From assembly GCF_025567625.1 (NCBI RefSeq), contig NZ_JAOQJC010000009.1:124001-188000 (forward strand): DNA of 64,000 nt, written 5' to 3'. A program made the position numbers and the translations under genes. Origin of the DNA: Paenibacillus sp. J5C2022. GTDB lineage: Bacteria; Bacillota; Bacilli; Paenibacillales; Paenibacillaceae. Positions within the stretch are counted from its first letter, which is position 1. The number at the start of each line of letters is the position of its first letter. The notes under the pieces were generated by a model. It saw nothing but the letters and a program-made list of their open reading frames with translations. It did not search any database and had not been told where the DNA came from. Of this stretch, positions 44,854 through 54,256 are shown one piece after another.

Positions 44854-45312
44854 CTAAATGAAGATGATGCCCACAATAATGCCGATTACGATCATTGCGA
44901 TTCCGAATATGAGCAGCATTTTTCCCAAGTCCTGCTTGTCGGGGTCGTCGCTAAATGCGAATATCCCTCCTACGATTAATCCTACCAGCGGTATCAGAAA
45001 AGTCGCAATGAAGAGCAGAATCATGGAGCAGCCGCAGCCTGTATTGCTCTCCTGCGGATAATAGGCTTTGCCAGTCGTCGGCTTTACGTTCACATTGCCG
45101 CAATACTTGCATTTCAACGATTGTGCATCTATCGTTTCACCGCAATGCGAGCAGATTGAGTTTCGAGGCTTGTTTGTTCCGAACAATCTTCTTTTCTCTT
45201 CGTTGCTTATTCCCTCCAGCTTGGCATCCTTGAGCGAATAATTGCACACTGTACATTGAAACGCATTTTCCCTGTTAGCTTCGCCGCAGTTACTGCATAC
45301 TTTTACTGCCAT
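44854..45312 (-). CDS. double zinc-ribbon membrane protein
   Basis: The 152-residue product has two zinc ribbons, VCSNCGEANRENAFQCTVCNY (split as CSNC and CTVC) near residues 6-24 and CSHC/CKYC near 54-72, then two membrane helices (about 95-118 and 130-152). The ribbons would face the cytoplasm. Such proteins are widespread in Firmicutes with no known role. Confidence 0.75.
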   Translation of the reverse strand: MAVKVCSNCGEANRENAFQCTVCNYSLKDAKLEGISNEEKRRLFGTNKPRNSICSHCGETIDAQSLKCKYCGNVNVKPTTGKAYYPQESNTGCGCSMILLFIATFLIPLVGLIVGGIFAFSDDPDKQDLGKMLLIFGIAMIVIGIIVGIIFI

Positions 45313-45482
45313 TCAGATCTCCTCCCCGATGAAAAAATCGATCGTTCTATTGGGTGTATGCTGCGAAATCTCACCCTAGTATACCAAAATATTACTGATA
45401 TGGCTTCTCTACATTTTTTCGCCAAAGATCGATTAACGATTTTTATACAGCCTGCCGATATTGGAAGTAGGGAGGTGTTATT

Positions 45483-45659
45483 GTGGATATCGCTGCACTA
45501 TCCGTCGCAATGAATCAGGCTGCCCTGTCGCAAGCTGCCAGCCTGAAGGTAATGAATATGGCGAAAGGCCAAGCGGAACAGCAAGGGCAGAATCTTGTAC
45601 AGATGATGAACGCCAGTCTCAATCCCAATGTCGGAAAAAACCTCGACATTCGCGTTTAA
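45483..45659 (+). CDS. yjfB: YjfB-like putative motility protein
   Basis: A short frame from GTG 45483, right after AGGGAGGTG, encodes 58 residues beginning MDIAALSVAMNQAALSQAAS and ending NVGKNLDIRV. This is the pattern of the YjfB family, small SigD-associated proteins of flagellated Bacilli. A clear terminator follows. The reading length is normal for the family. Confidence 0.85.
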   Translation: MDIAALSVAMNQAALSQAASLKVMNMAKGQAEQQGQNLVQMMNASLNPNVGKNLDIRV

Positions 45660-45680
45660 TCGCTCCTCTCCGACAAGCAT

Positions 45681-45704
45681 AAAACCCGCCATTGGCGGGT
45701 TTTA
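45681..45704 (+). terminator. terminator of the yjfB-like gene
   Basis: AAAACCCGCC and GGCGGGTTTT surround a three-base loop and lead into TTATTT, 22 bases after the stop codon. Confidence 0.9.
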
Positions 45705-45764
45705 TTTATAGCTTTGGCGAGTGTGCCGGCTTTATTATGTTCTTGTATGCCGTTCATCTTGTTT

Positions 45765-46209
45765 TCAAATGGATTCCCACAATTGCTTTACATAGTTAAA
45801 GCCGAGCTGAGTGCCCTTGCGACACTCTTCCATCCCTTCAAACTCGATAGAGATGTAGCCATCATCACCGCTCTCCTTTACAATGTTCCGTGATTCTCAA
45901 CGCTGCTTGTAATGCCGAACGATTTCGCATAATCTGCAATTCGCCGGCAAGCTTCTGCAAGTGTTGGCAGCTGCGCCAGGAAGCTCATGATTGACACATC
46001 ATTTTGAGAATTGTCTACATCATGACGCATCTGTCTAATCCCAAGCGCCGCACATACGTCAACTTCTGTCTTCACTCTCGCAATTTCTTTCTCCCATTCA
46101 TCCTCATTCAAGTTAGCGAAGTTCGCGGCAATAGTATAATTGGAGAGTTCGATGCCAACCTCAATAGCCGTACGGCATTCAGGCTATAAGTGCTAACTCC
46201 CAGCTTCAT
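45765..46209 (-). pseudogene. decayed sugar phosphate isomerase/epimerase
   Basis: Three fragments of one TIM-barrel gene are recognisable. The start is MKLGVSTYSLN at ATG 46209, after GGAGAGGG. The reading then shifts frame and continues as EVGIELSNYTIAANF, then TEVDVCAALGIRQMRHDV to a stop at 45878. The C-terminus ISIEFEGMEECRKG, ending at 45765, follows in another frame. The intact family is about 280 residues, so the middle has been lost. It was the last gene of the binding-protein operon. No function remains. Confidence 0.85.
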
Positions 46210-46238
46210 TGAATAAATCCCTCTCCTTAACTGCTTCC

Positions 46239-48587
46239 TTATTCATAAATAAATGTTGCCGTAGCGCTGCAGCTTTGATCGACCGTCACTCGAACCCAAT
46301 GGGCGTTATATTCATCAGGAAAACGATGTGACTTCGTTACTCCAGCCGCAACCGTCCATGTACCGTAAAGGAGCCAATTGCCACTGGCATGAATATCCAC
46401 TTCAATTGAAAATTCAACTTCTTGTTCCAGGTTGTGGGAGAACTCGACTGACTTATGCACGTAGCCCAACATCAAGTATGCATCAGAAGGCTCTCCTGCT
46501 TGAACAGATGTCTGTTTGAAAGGTCCGCCTACTCCCCGAGGAGTCCCAAAACGTCTGATATCGTCAACATTGCCGAGCCACAACCCGGCTTTGCCATCCT
46601 CCGATTTCAAATAGTGGCTGTCTTCTTCGGCATCCAATCGGCAGCCGCTCAGGACGAGCATGCCTCTCCACGATGCAAAATCATAAATTTGGAAGGCATG
46701 TGAGCTAATCGGCTGAATCTTCGCCAGGCCACCTGATTCGTCCCGGGGGAGCTCGTAGAACGTTCCATCAATATGCATCAGGCTTCTCTCGGTTACAACT
46801 TCTCTAATACAGCGATTCGCGCCTAATTCGCCAAATGAATCTAACCTGTTATCGCATTTCGGCAAGCGAAACCGCCGGCCCGTCTTATCCATCATAATGA
46901 AAGAAGCATCATCAACTGTATATTCGGCAACAGGAGCGAATTCATTGCGAAGCCTGCTTTCTTCGATCGCTTTATCGGCTTTTCTTAATACCATATCCTG
47001 ACCGATTTCATAGTAGCCTTGCTCCTTGATCCGTCCTTCGTTGTCTAACAGGCTTGCGGCTAGCTGCAGGGTTAACTTATCATCTTCAGCAAGACGGATA
47101 ATGCCGGCCGTTGTATACCCACTATCACCAATCCGTGACAAGCTTTGCACCATTTCCTGCTCTGGACCACTACTGCATGCCGAGGTGTAGTAGAAAAATG
47201 CAGTCGCAGCTTGCACATCCTGTTCGACTCGTATACGAACCCATTCTCCCTCTATCTCTTCCGGAATCACATAATACTTATAACCGTTATCACTAACCTT
47301 CACGTTGTCAAAGTATTCCCACTCGCCATTGCCCTCTCTATCCATTTCCAATTGGAAAGCAACCTCATGCTTCTCTGTGTGACTCAGATGGAGTACTCTT
47401 TTCTTATAACCTGCCAGCAGGAACGGCTCCGAAGAAGCGTTTGCCTTTACCGCCTCCTCCATCCATACGCCTCCCCAGCCAAATGGTTGATGACCATGCT
47501 TCAAATTCTCATATTTTTCAAACATTAAATTGGATTGTTGACGGCCCACAATGGCATTGTCAAATCTGGAAGCATCATTGCAAGCCATCACGATACGATC
47601 ATTCCAAGCGGCGAAATCGACAATCATTTTATGATGCACCGAGAGCGGACGAATACCTGCTGTAGTCATTCTCGAAAATGTAGGCGGAAAAGAAAATGTC
47701 TGTCCGAACATATCCATTAACCACTTACCGGCACCAATCTCGCGAATTCGTGGCCATTCTGTAAAATGACCATGATCAGCTTCATGTGTATAGCTGGCTT
47801 TCGGCAAGCGGAAGCGCGTCCATTTACCTTCTTCACACAAATTAAGCAATACCGATTTATGATCCCATCCTAGCGCCCACAGGGGCGTTGTATCATCAGG
47901 CGATCCATATATATCTCCCGGACCCGTTACATCCGTATATTTATTACGGTCTACCGTTGTCCAATTGTCCCGATTTCCCATATCACCGTTGCCTGTCCAT
48001 TCGACAAGTCCTCCGCCGTCCCCATTGTTCGTAATTACAAATCTGCCTTGACCGGTATAAGCTCCCTTCGCATGCTTGCCATCCAGCAAGTGAATCGTAT
48101 CCTCTTGAATGGGCATTGGATCAGGCGCATGTGTTGTAACTTCCAGCGAATGCACATTGACCTCATAAATGCCGCCTTCCATCGTAAAAAAGTAAACTCT
48201 ATTAACCGGATCTGTAAGATGGCGCGCCACTGCTGTCAATCTGCCCTGCATTTGCTCCGGCGGGACAGTTCTTACAGTACCTGCTGCATTAATGAAATAA
48301 AGGCCAATGATGAGCTGATCGGACTCACGGTGAATCATACGATTGGCATGCGTTCCGCCTACACTTTCTGTGTTTATTTCAACTTGCAGGTCCTGATTAA
48401 GCGAATACAGCTTGTCCCCGTCACTTCCTTTCCATGAAGAAGCGGGGTAAGTAAGGTACCACAGCTTCCCTGCCCATGGAACGACAGCGCCGATGCCGCT
48501 TTCCATTTGTTCCGGCCCGTTCGTTACGGCCAGATGCGGATAAATGCCGCTATAGGAATTCAAGGTACTTCTCTTCAACTGCGTCAA
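46239..48587 (-). CDS. 782-residue protein of unknown function with internal duplication
   Basis: A large soluble protein without signal peptide. The N-terminal 300 residues contain repeated beta segments (KLWYLTYPASSW, NRVYFFTMEGGIYEVN, GRFVITNNGDGGGLVEWTG) resembling a beta-propeller. Residues about 318-468 and 629-782 are two copies of one module: VDFAAWNDRIVMA matches YDFASWRGMLVLS, FLLAGYKKRVLHLSH matches LMLGYVHKSVEFSH, and GEWVRIRVEQDVQA matches AHWVRVTVDQSCSA. It follows the ABC binding-protein gene by 23 bases. It may act on the imported sugar, but I recognise no catalytic family. Confidence 0.8.
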   Translation of the reverse strand: MTQLKRSTLNSYSGIYPHLAVTNGPEQMESGIGAVVPWAGKLWYLTYPASSWKGSDGDKLYSLNQDLQVEINTESVGGTHANRMIHRESDQLIIGLYFINAAGTVRTVPPEQMQGRLTAVARHLTDPVNRVYFFTMEGGIYEVNVHSLEVTTHAPDPMPIQEDTIHLLDGKHAKGAYTGQGRFVITNNGDGGGLVEWTGNGDMGNRDNWTTVDRNKYTDVTGPGDIYGSPDDTTPLWALGWDHKSVLLNLCEEGKWTRFRLPKASYTHEADHGHFTEWPRIREIGAGKWLMDMFGQTFSFPPTFSRMTTAGIRPLSVHHKMIVDFAAWNDRIVMACNDASRFDNAIVGRQQSNLMFEKYENLKHGHQPFGWGGVWMEEAVKANASSEPFLLAGYKKRVLHLSHTEKHEVAFQLEMDREGNGEWEYFDNVKVSDNGYKYYVIPEEIEGEWVRIRVEQDVQAATAFFYYTSACSSGPEQEMVQSLSRIGDSGYTTAGIIRLAEDDKLTLQLAASLLDNEGRIKEQGYYEIGQDMVLRKADKAIEESRLRNEFAPVAEYTVDDASFIMMDKTGRRFRLPKCDNRLDSFGELGANRCIREVVTERSLMHIDGTFYELPRDESGGLAKIQPISSHAFQIYDFASWRGMLVLSGCRLDAEEDSHYLKSEDGKAGLWLGNVDDIRRFGTPRGVGGPFKQTSVQAGEPSDAYLMLGYVHKSVEFSHNLEQEVEFSIEVDIHASGNWLLYGTWTVAAGVTKSHRFPDEYNAHWVRVTVDQSCSATATFIYE

Positions 48588-48610
48588 TGTTAAGCCCTCC
48601 TATTGTTGCT

Positions 48611-50140
48611 CTATTTTCCAATACCTAAATCTTTAAGCTGCTGCTCTACGGAATCCATCAACGTTTGATAGCCAAATGTTGTCCCGAGTGTTTGCAGAAA
48701 ATCATCATATTCACTAATAGATCGCTTGCCGTAAACGAATTTTGCCATTTCCTCTTCGATAAATCGCGTAGCGTCTGCCCGGTTGAAATGGTCAGGCGTA
48801 AGCGTAAAGGCATCATAGGTCTCTATTCGCGGCGTGGATGCTGCAAATTTGACAACATCTTCTTCATATCCAATGCTTGCAAGATGGGATAAATCGTTCC
48901 GGCCGAGGAATTGATAAATAAAAGTCAGTTCAGTCGAATGATCACCCGGCGTCCTCTTCTTGACACCTTCGTCATTTTGTTCCCAGTGCTTTCCTTCCTC
49001 GCCTAATGTGACGACTAACTCTCCTTCAGGAGTCGCTACATAATTCAACATCTCGATAATCTTATCCAACTTCTCCGGCTCCTCGGCCAATGAACTGGAT
49101 AAGCTGAGCAATCCTGGAGTGCTGCCAATATCATTGCTGCCGTCATAGCTGCCTCCCGGACCTGCAGGCGGCGCAATTTGAATCCATTCCGCATGGGGGT
49201 CCAAAGCGGTCACCTTCGGTTTGTTAGCAACCGAGGTCAAGTACACGAAGGATACGAAGCTGATGCCGGCTTTTCCTTCATATAACTTATCTGCTGCTTC
49301 AGCTCCGCTGTAAGATAATATGTCGGGATCGACAACACCCATGTCCATCATATTTTTAATATAGTTAATAGCGTCAGCCATATGCGGGTCGTACAAGCTA
49401 TTCGTCAGTTGACCTTCCTTCAAATAAGTTGTACCTGGCATCCCAACACCATGAGCTCCGAATATGGCGCTGAAAGTGAGCAGTCCTGTTCCCGTCACGC
49501 CATACGTGTCGTCTTGGTTATTCCCATCCGGATCTAGTTCTGTAAAAGCTTTGGCAACGGCAAGAAACTCATCCAGCGTTTTTGGCACTTCCAGATTCAA
49601 ATGATCAAGCCAATCTTTACGAATCCATGTCGATGCGTACGTCCCAGACGGTCTTTTCGGAATCGCATATAGTTTTCCATTGACCTGTCCTTTCCGCAGA
49701 TCCTCTTCACTCAGAACTCCCATTACAGGCTTCAGCTTGTCTAAATAAGGAGTCAGATCCAGAAGCAAGCCTTGATTGACATATTCACTCATGCTCAAAC
49801 GGTCTACTGTAAATATATCGGGGTAATTGCCCGCTGCTAGCCTCACATTAAACTGGTTCTTGAATTCCGCAGGATCGTTAAACAGTGTCCTTTTGATAGA
49901 TAAACCTAATTCTTCTCTAAACTTATTCCTTACGTAATCCTTGTCCTCATCAGGTGGAGTTGATCCAGTCACGACCGTCATGTACTCAATATCCACAAGC
50001 TTACTGGACGGCGAATCCCCCTTATCGCTTGAGTTAGCATCTTCATGGCCTCCATTGTTGTTCTTCGTTCCCCCGTTTGTACATGCCGACAGCAATGCCA
50101 AACAAATGACAACCACCAACCAACCTTTCGCCTTTTGCAT
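48611..50140 (-). CDS. sugar ABC transporter binding lipoprotein
   Basis: A 509-residue extracellular solute-binding protein of the LplA/YtcQ type. It has a lipoprotein signal (LALLSAC, Cys near residue 20), an Asn/Gly/Asp/Ser linker, and a large binding fold with the calcium-like loop DPDGNNQDDTYGVTG typical of the family. It should deliver an oligosaccharide to the permeases encoded 4 kb upstream. It has its own promoter, with the same operator-like element as the permease operon, and is followed by the 782-residue protein. Confidence 0.92.
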   Translation of the reverse strand: MQKAKGWLVVVICLALLSACTNGGTKNNNGGHEDANSSDKGDSPSSKLVDIEYMTVVTGSTPPDEDKDYVRNKFREELGLSIKRTLFNDPAEFKNQFNVRLAAGNYPDIFTVDRLSMSEYVNQGLLLDLTPYLDKLKPVMGVLSEEDLRKGQVNGKLYAIPKRPSGTYASTWIRKDWLDHLNLEVPKTLDEFLAVAKAFTELDPDGNNQDDTYGVTGTGLLTFSAIFGAHGVGMPGTTYLKEGQLTNSLYDPHMADAINYIKNMMDMGVVDPDILSYSGAEAADKLYEGKAGISFVSFVYLTSVANKPKVTALDPHAEWIQIAPPAGPGGSYDGSNDIGSTPGLLSLSSSLAEEPEKLDKIIEMLNYVATPEGELVVTLGEEGKHWEQNDEGVKKRTPGDHSTELTFIYQFLGRNDLSHLASIGYEEDVVKFAASTPRIETYDAFTLTPDHFNRADATRFIEEEMAKFVYGKRSISEYDDFLQTLGTTFGYQTLMDSVEQQLKDLGIGK

Positions 50141-50182
50141 ACGTTTTCACCCTTTCCTACAACAATTTTAAAATCTACTGAC

Positions 50183-50248
50183 ACTATATCATCAGATTTC
50201 CTAAACCATCATTCACATAATTAAGCAATTGAATAGCACGAAATTATG
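50183..50248 (-). promoter_or_regulatory. binding-protein operon promoter with shared 41-base element
   Basis: On the minus strand the -10 TATAGT (50183-50188) lies 17 bases from a poor -35, TGATGG (50206-50211). A 41-base element (50208-50248, minus-strand end AATTATGTGAATGAT) overlaps the -35. The same element with the same spacing precedes the permease operon at 55189-55254; 33 of 41 bases agree. A weak -35 with an overlapping element is what an activator-dependent promoter looks like. Confidence 0.75.
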
Positions 50249-50282
50249 AATTTTTGCGCTATCCCTGTCCCTCCCATCAAAT

Positions 50283-50355
50283 AAAAAAACAGCAAATAAC
50301 CTGTCATCTGCGACTGATTTCCTTTCGGAATTGTACCGCTGCCTGTAACAGGTTA
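50283..50355 (-). terminator. terminator of the permease/two-component operon
   Basis: TAACCTGT (50297-50304) pairs with ACAGGTTA (50348-50355) around a long loop, and the minus strand exits into seven T after 7 bases. The 230-base gap holds this, the shared promoter and nothing else I can support. Confidence 0.6.
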
Positions 50356-50371
50356 ACGTTATTAATCACCT

Positions 50372-51634
50372 TCATTTTGTGTGCAAAGTTCTATATTCGG
50401 CTGGTGTCATGTCCTCGAGACGTTTAAAGATCCGGATAAAATAATTATCGTTGACAAAACCTACTCGCTCGCCCACCATGCTGACCGTCATGCCCGGATT
50501 CAATAATTGACGCTTAGCCTTCTCAACACGAACAATATGCAAATAGGCAATTAACGTCTCGCCGGTTTTTTTCTTGAATAATCCGCTAATATAGTTTTTG
50601 TCCATCATTACGAATTTGGCCATAGATTCCAAAGTAATCGGTTCGTTATAGTTATTGTGAATATATTCAATAATTTTATTAATTTCTTCATGATCGGTTT
50701 TAGGGGTCTCTCGGTTCAAGGAAGATAAGTATTGTTCCAGCTTCGTAATAATATCCCACTTCACAACGCGATTCCCTTCTTGAATGAGTTGCGCGTCGTC
50801 CATGCATTGAATGCCTTTAAATCCGGCGCCTCGCAACGCGATAAGCTCTTGCAGCATACGCCCCCATACTTGCGATACACCAGTCTTGTCAACGACAGGG
50901 CAATATACGGCAGTGTGAAGAAATCTCTCGTTCCATCCTGAAGGTTGGGATCGAACAATGATTTCATTCCGACTCCAACAGAAGAATGTCGTATGGCTCA
51001 GTACAGTAAAGGAATGAATGACGATGCTTCTTTCCCGTTCCATCAGATTGAGCTCCAATAGATCATCAGCTGTGAAAGCGCTGGCGCCGTGCAGCAAAGC
51101 AACGATCATTACATGCGGCAATGCTTGTGACAGTGCATGATTCACCGTGTCCCGCACATGATCATTCATCTCTCTAAGGCCCGTCAGCTGTTCCCACAAG
51201 AGCTGATAAACCGGTTGATATTCATATAGCAATTGTTTCGTATGCTGCTGCGCTTTCTCCGTCAGCTCTTTATCGATATCTGCCAATGTTTCCTGGAGTG
51301 ATTCTACACTCATAGACAACTTCAAAATATAATTGGACGCACCATGCTTCAATGCCATCCTGGCGTATTCGAATTCATTCATACACGTCAGCATGACAAA
51401 GCTGCTGTCGCTTCCGGCCTCCCTCGCATGCTGCAGCAGTTCAATGCCATTCATGAGCGGCATAACAATATCGCATAATACTAAATGGGGACGAAGCTCC
51501 TTAATGAGTTCCAAAGCCTGTACACCGTTGCTTGCTTCGGCAATAATCCGAAAGCCCATGGCTGACCAGTCCACATGCTTCTTAAGAAACGTGCGAACGT
51601 TAATTTCATCCTCAACGATCAGTATCGTCCACAA
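50372..51634 (-). CDS. YesN-type response regulator with AraC DNA-binding domain
   Basis: A 420-residue regulator: receiver domain at 1-125 with the phosphoryl-accepting Asp in LVLCDIVMPLMNG, an uncharacterised middle part, and a C-terminal AraC-type double helix-turn-helix (about 320-418; MAKFVMMDKNYISGLFKKKTG and VGERVGFVNDNYFIRIFK). Its start overlaps the kinase gene by 23 bases. It most likely activates the two promoters sharing the 41-base element. Confidence 0.93.
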   Translation of the reverse strand: MWTILIVEDEINVRTFLKKHVDWSAMGFRIIAEASNGVQALELIKELRPHLVLCDIVMPLMNGIELLQHAREAGSDSSFVMLTCMNEFEYARMALKHGASNYILKLSMSVESLQETLADIDKELTEKAQQHTKQLLYEYQPVYQLLWEQLTGLREMNDHVRDTVNHALSQALPHVMIVALLHGASAFTADDLLELNLMERERSIVIHSFTVLSHTTFFCWSRNEIIVRSQPSGWNERFLHTAVYCPVVDKTGVSQVWGRMLQELIALRGAGFKGIQCMDDAQLIQEGNRVVKWDIITKLEQYLSSLNRETPKTDHEEINKIIEYIHNNYNEPITLESMAKFVMMDKNYISGLFKKKTGETLIAYLHIVRVEKAKRQLLNPGMTVSMVGERVGFVNDNYFIRIFKRLEDMTPAEYRTLHTK

Positions 51635-53354
51635 GAGAACCCTCCCCTTTCTGATAAGGCACGGACTTGAGCAACGGAAAGCTTAAACGTATACAAGTCC
51701 CTTCGTCAACTGGAAGCCTCTCAAATCTAGCTTCTTCCTTGTACAGAAATTGCAGCCTTGTCCGAATATTAGCCAATCCGATGCCTTGACGTCCGTGATG
51801 CAAGGCAGATGGAACCGTATCATCATAGCCGGCTCCATTGTCTTCCACTTCCATGTACAGCTGCCTTTCCTTTGTGAAAATATGTATGCCAATCTTACCT
51901 CCGCTTTCCATCTGTGCAAATCCGTGTTGAATTGAATTTTCTACTAACGGCTGCAAGCTAAGCTTGGGAACGAGAGCGTAGTCCGTCCCTTCTTCTACTT
52001 CATAGTGCACATCAAACAAATCTCCATAACGATATTTCTGAATGGAGACGAATGCTTGCACCAGCTCCATCTCATCCTTCAAATAAATAAGTTCCACCTC
52101 GGAGTTTAAACTCGTCTCTAACAGTTTCCCAAGAGAAACACATAAGTCATAAATGGGCTTTGCTTTCATGTCAAGCGCCAGCCATTTGACCGTATTCAAC
52201 GTATTGAATAAAAAATGAGGGTTGATCTGATGAAGCAGCATTTGAAAATGGGCGGTCTCCTTCTGCCTCTCTTCGAGCTTTAAGCGATGCACCAATTCAT
52301 TCATATCATCGACCATTTTGTTAAAAGCTTGGTTCAAAGCGAGAATCTCGCCTTTATACTTCTTTTCCGGAAGTTTTATTTTCAAATTATTTCTCACCAT
52401 ATCCGTCATCTTCTTCTGTAAAACTCGCAATGGGCGAGTAATGGAATGCGTAATGAAGAAGGAAATGAATACAAAAATAATTGTCGTGATCAGCAAAGTA
52501 ACGACAACCTGCGTCCGCATATTTTGCAGGTCTCCAAAAAAGCGGTCAACGGGAAACTGACTGACAATATGCCAATCCATTGACGTAATCGGCCAAATGT
52601 TAATAATAGACGCCTTATCCACATGATAGTCTTGGTTAGAGCCGGAATATAAATATTGAGCCAAATGGTCTGGCAACTTGCTTCCTGCTCTCGTCGATGC
52701 AATAAGCTCGTCTTTACGGCCGACGATAAAATAATTTTGTCCCGTAGACAGCTCTTTCGCATTGGAGCGGAACCACTCCTGGAGATCAATACTGATTTTC
52801 ACCATTGCATAGGGTTCACCATTCACATCCTTGGATAATGAGTAAAGAGAGAACAGCACTGAGCCGGTCTCCGCCATCCCATTTCCATGAATTTTCCACT
52901 GATAGGAGCTTCCTGACTGCAGCAGCTCCGTAAATCCCGCTTCATTCACCAGATTGTCATAGGAGAATTTATTTACCGTATGATGAGAGGCATAAACACT
53001 TCTGTATAAATCAAGAATCGTGTAAGTAACAAAGCTGCTATCCGTAACAAAGCTCTGCATCATCTGAAAGCGTTCCATTATAGCACTGCTGCGTTCTGCT
53101 TCGTCATAGCTTTTAGGGTCGCGCAATATCATGCCGGTAGTTTTATTCTTTTCCAGCATAAGAAGCGCTTTCATAGCGGAGGTTTTTAATTCGTTGAAAT
53201 CTCTCGCCATTTGCTCAAGCGAGGTTTGATTCAATTTACTAATATTTTGTTCCATCAATTTCTGCACTTTCCAAAAATGATAAGCCTGGATCATCATATA
53301 TGGAATTAAAATCAATAAAACAAATGCGATAAACATCCGGTTTTTCAGCTTCAT
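51612..53354 (-). CDS. YesM-type sensor histidine kinase
   Basis: A 580-residue membrane kinase with two membrane segments (about 7-25 and 287-310) enclosing an extracellular Cache-like sensor, a HAMP linker, and a LytS/YesM-type kinase domain. The phosphorylated His is in LHQINPHFLFNTLNTVKW, and the ATP-binding motifs are QPLVENSIQHGF and DNGAGY. Kinases of this type next to LplB/LplC permeases sense extracellular oligosaccharides, often through the binding protein. It is the third gene of the permease operon. Confidence 0.93.
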   Translation of the reverse strand: MKLKNRMFIAFVLLILIPYMMIQAYHFWKVQKLMEQNISKLNQTSLEQMARDFNELKTSAMKALLMLEKNKTTGMILRDPKSYDEAERSSAIMERFQMMQSFVTDSSFVTYTILDLYRSVYASHHTVNKFSYDNLVNEAGFTELLQSGSSYQWKIHGNGMAETGSVLFSLYSLSKDVNGEPYAMVKISIDLQEWFRSNAKELSTGQNYFIVGRKDELIASTRAGSKLPDHLAQYLYSGSNQDYHVDKASIINIWPITSMDWHIVSQFPVDRFFGDLQNMRTQVVVTLLITTIIFVFISFFITHSITRPLRVLQKKMTDMVRNNLKIKLPEKKYKGEILALNQAFNKMVDDMNELVHRLKLEERQKETAHFQMLLHQINPHFLFNTLNTVKWLALDMKAKPIYDLCVSLGKLLETSLNSEVELIYLKDEMELVQAFVSIQKYRYGDLFDVHYEVEEGTDYALVPKLSLQPLVENSIQHGFAQMESGGKIGIHIFTKERQLYMEVEDNGAGYDDTVPSALHHGRQGIGLANIRTRLQFLYKEEARFERLPVDEGTCIRLSFPLLKSVPYQKGEGSLVDDTDR

Positions 53355-53395
53355 CGTATCACATCCGTATCATTGATCATCAGATTAATGTTCTT

Positions 53396-54256
53396 CTAGC
53401 CTTTAATAGAGCCAATCAGCATACCTTGGGTAAAATATTTTTGAATAAATGGATAGACGATAATAACGGGTAAACTTGAAACAATTACTGCAGCCATTCT
53501 TGTCGAGTCCGTAGGAACATTCGCTTCTGGGTTGAATTCTGTCAGATCAGATACCGTTAAAATTCTGCGAAGCAGCACCTGAATCGGCTGAAGCTCCTGA
53601 TCGGTTACATACATGATCGCTTGAAAAAATGTGTTCCAGTAGCCAACGATATAAAACAGTCCAACAGTGGCCATTACCGGCATGGAGAGCGGCAACACAA
53701 TTTGCAGCAAAATACGAACTTCCTTGGCCCCGTCGATTCGGCCAGAGTCGAACAGCTCTTCAGGCAAGCTTTCAAAAAAGCTCTTCATAATAAGAACATA
53801 GAATGCTCCGATTGCACTTGGCACAACCATTGCCCATACCGAATTTAGCAAGCCCGTATCCTTCACAATTAGATAAGTTGGAATAACACCGCCATTGAAC
53901 AACATGGTGAAAACGATCACCAGCAAGAAGAAGCTTCGATATGGCAATGTTTTTCGGCTTAAAGGGTAAGCAGTGAGTGTCGTCAACAGCAAGCTAGTTG
54001 ACGTTCCGGCAATCGTTATCCATATCGTCACCTTGAAAGCGTTAAACAACTCCGATTCACTTAACAATTGACGATAAGCATCAAAGCTAATGGATCTCGG
54101 AATAACGATATATCCGCCATGCTTGATCATTTCCGTTATCGGTGTCAAAGATACAGAAACGACATACAGCAGCGGAAATATAGCCGAAAGCCCGACCAAC
54201 AATAGAATAACATATACGAAAGCATCCATCACTTTATCATCCAGCCTTTTTACCAT
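53396..54256 (-). CDS. sugar ABC transporter permease, LplC/YtcP type
   Basis: A 286-residue inner-membrane permease with about six membrane segments and the EAA loop (SGRIDGAKEVRILLQIVLPLS) that contacts the ATPase. ATG 54256 has GGAG seven bases upstream and overlaps the end of the first permease by seven bases, indicating coupled translation. No ATPase gene follows, so a shared multi-sugar ATPase such as MsmX must serve it. Confidence 0.94.
   Translation of the reverse strand: MVKRLDDKVMDAFVYVILLLVGLSAIFPLLYVVSVSLTPITEMIKHGGYIVIPRSISFDAYRQLLSESELFNAFKVTIWITIAGTSTSLLLTTLTAYPLSRKTLPYRSFFLLVIVFTMLFNGGVIPTYLIVKDTGLLNSVWAMVVPSAIGAFYVLIMKSFFESLPEELFDSGRIDGAKEVRILLQIVLPLSMPVMATVGLFYIVGYWNTFFQAIMYVTDQELQPIQVLLRRILTVSDLTEFNPEANVPTDSTRMAAVIVSSLPVIIVYPFIQKYFTQGMLIGSIKG

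Noticed and set aside
50135-50148. cre-like sequence (TGAAAACGTATGCA) at the binding-protein start codon
   Set aside because: Two mismatches at conserved positions, and it spans the start codon, where Lys codons naturally produce such a sequence.
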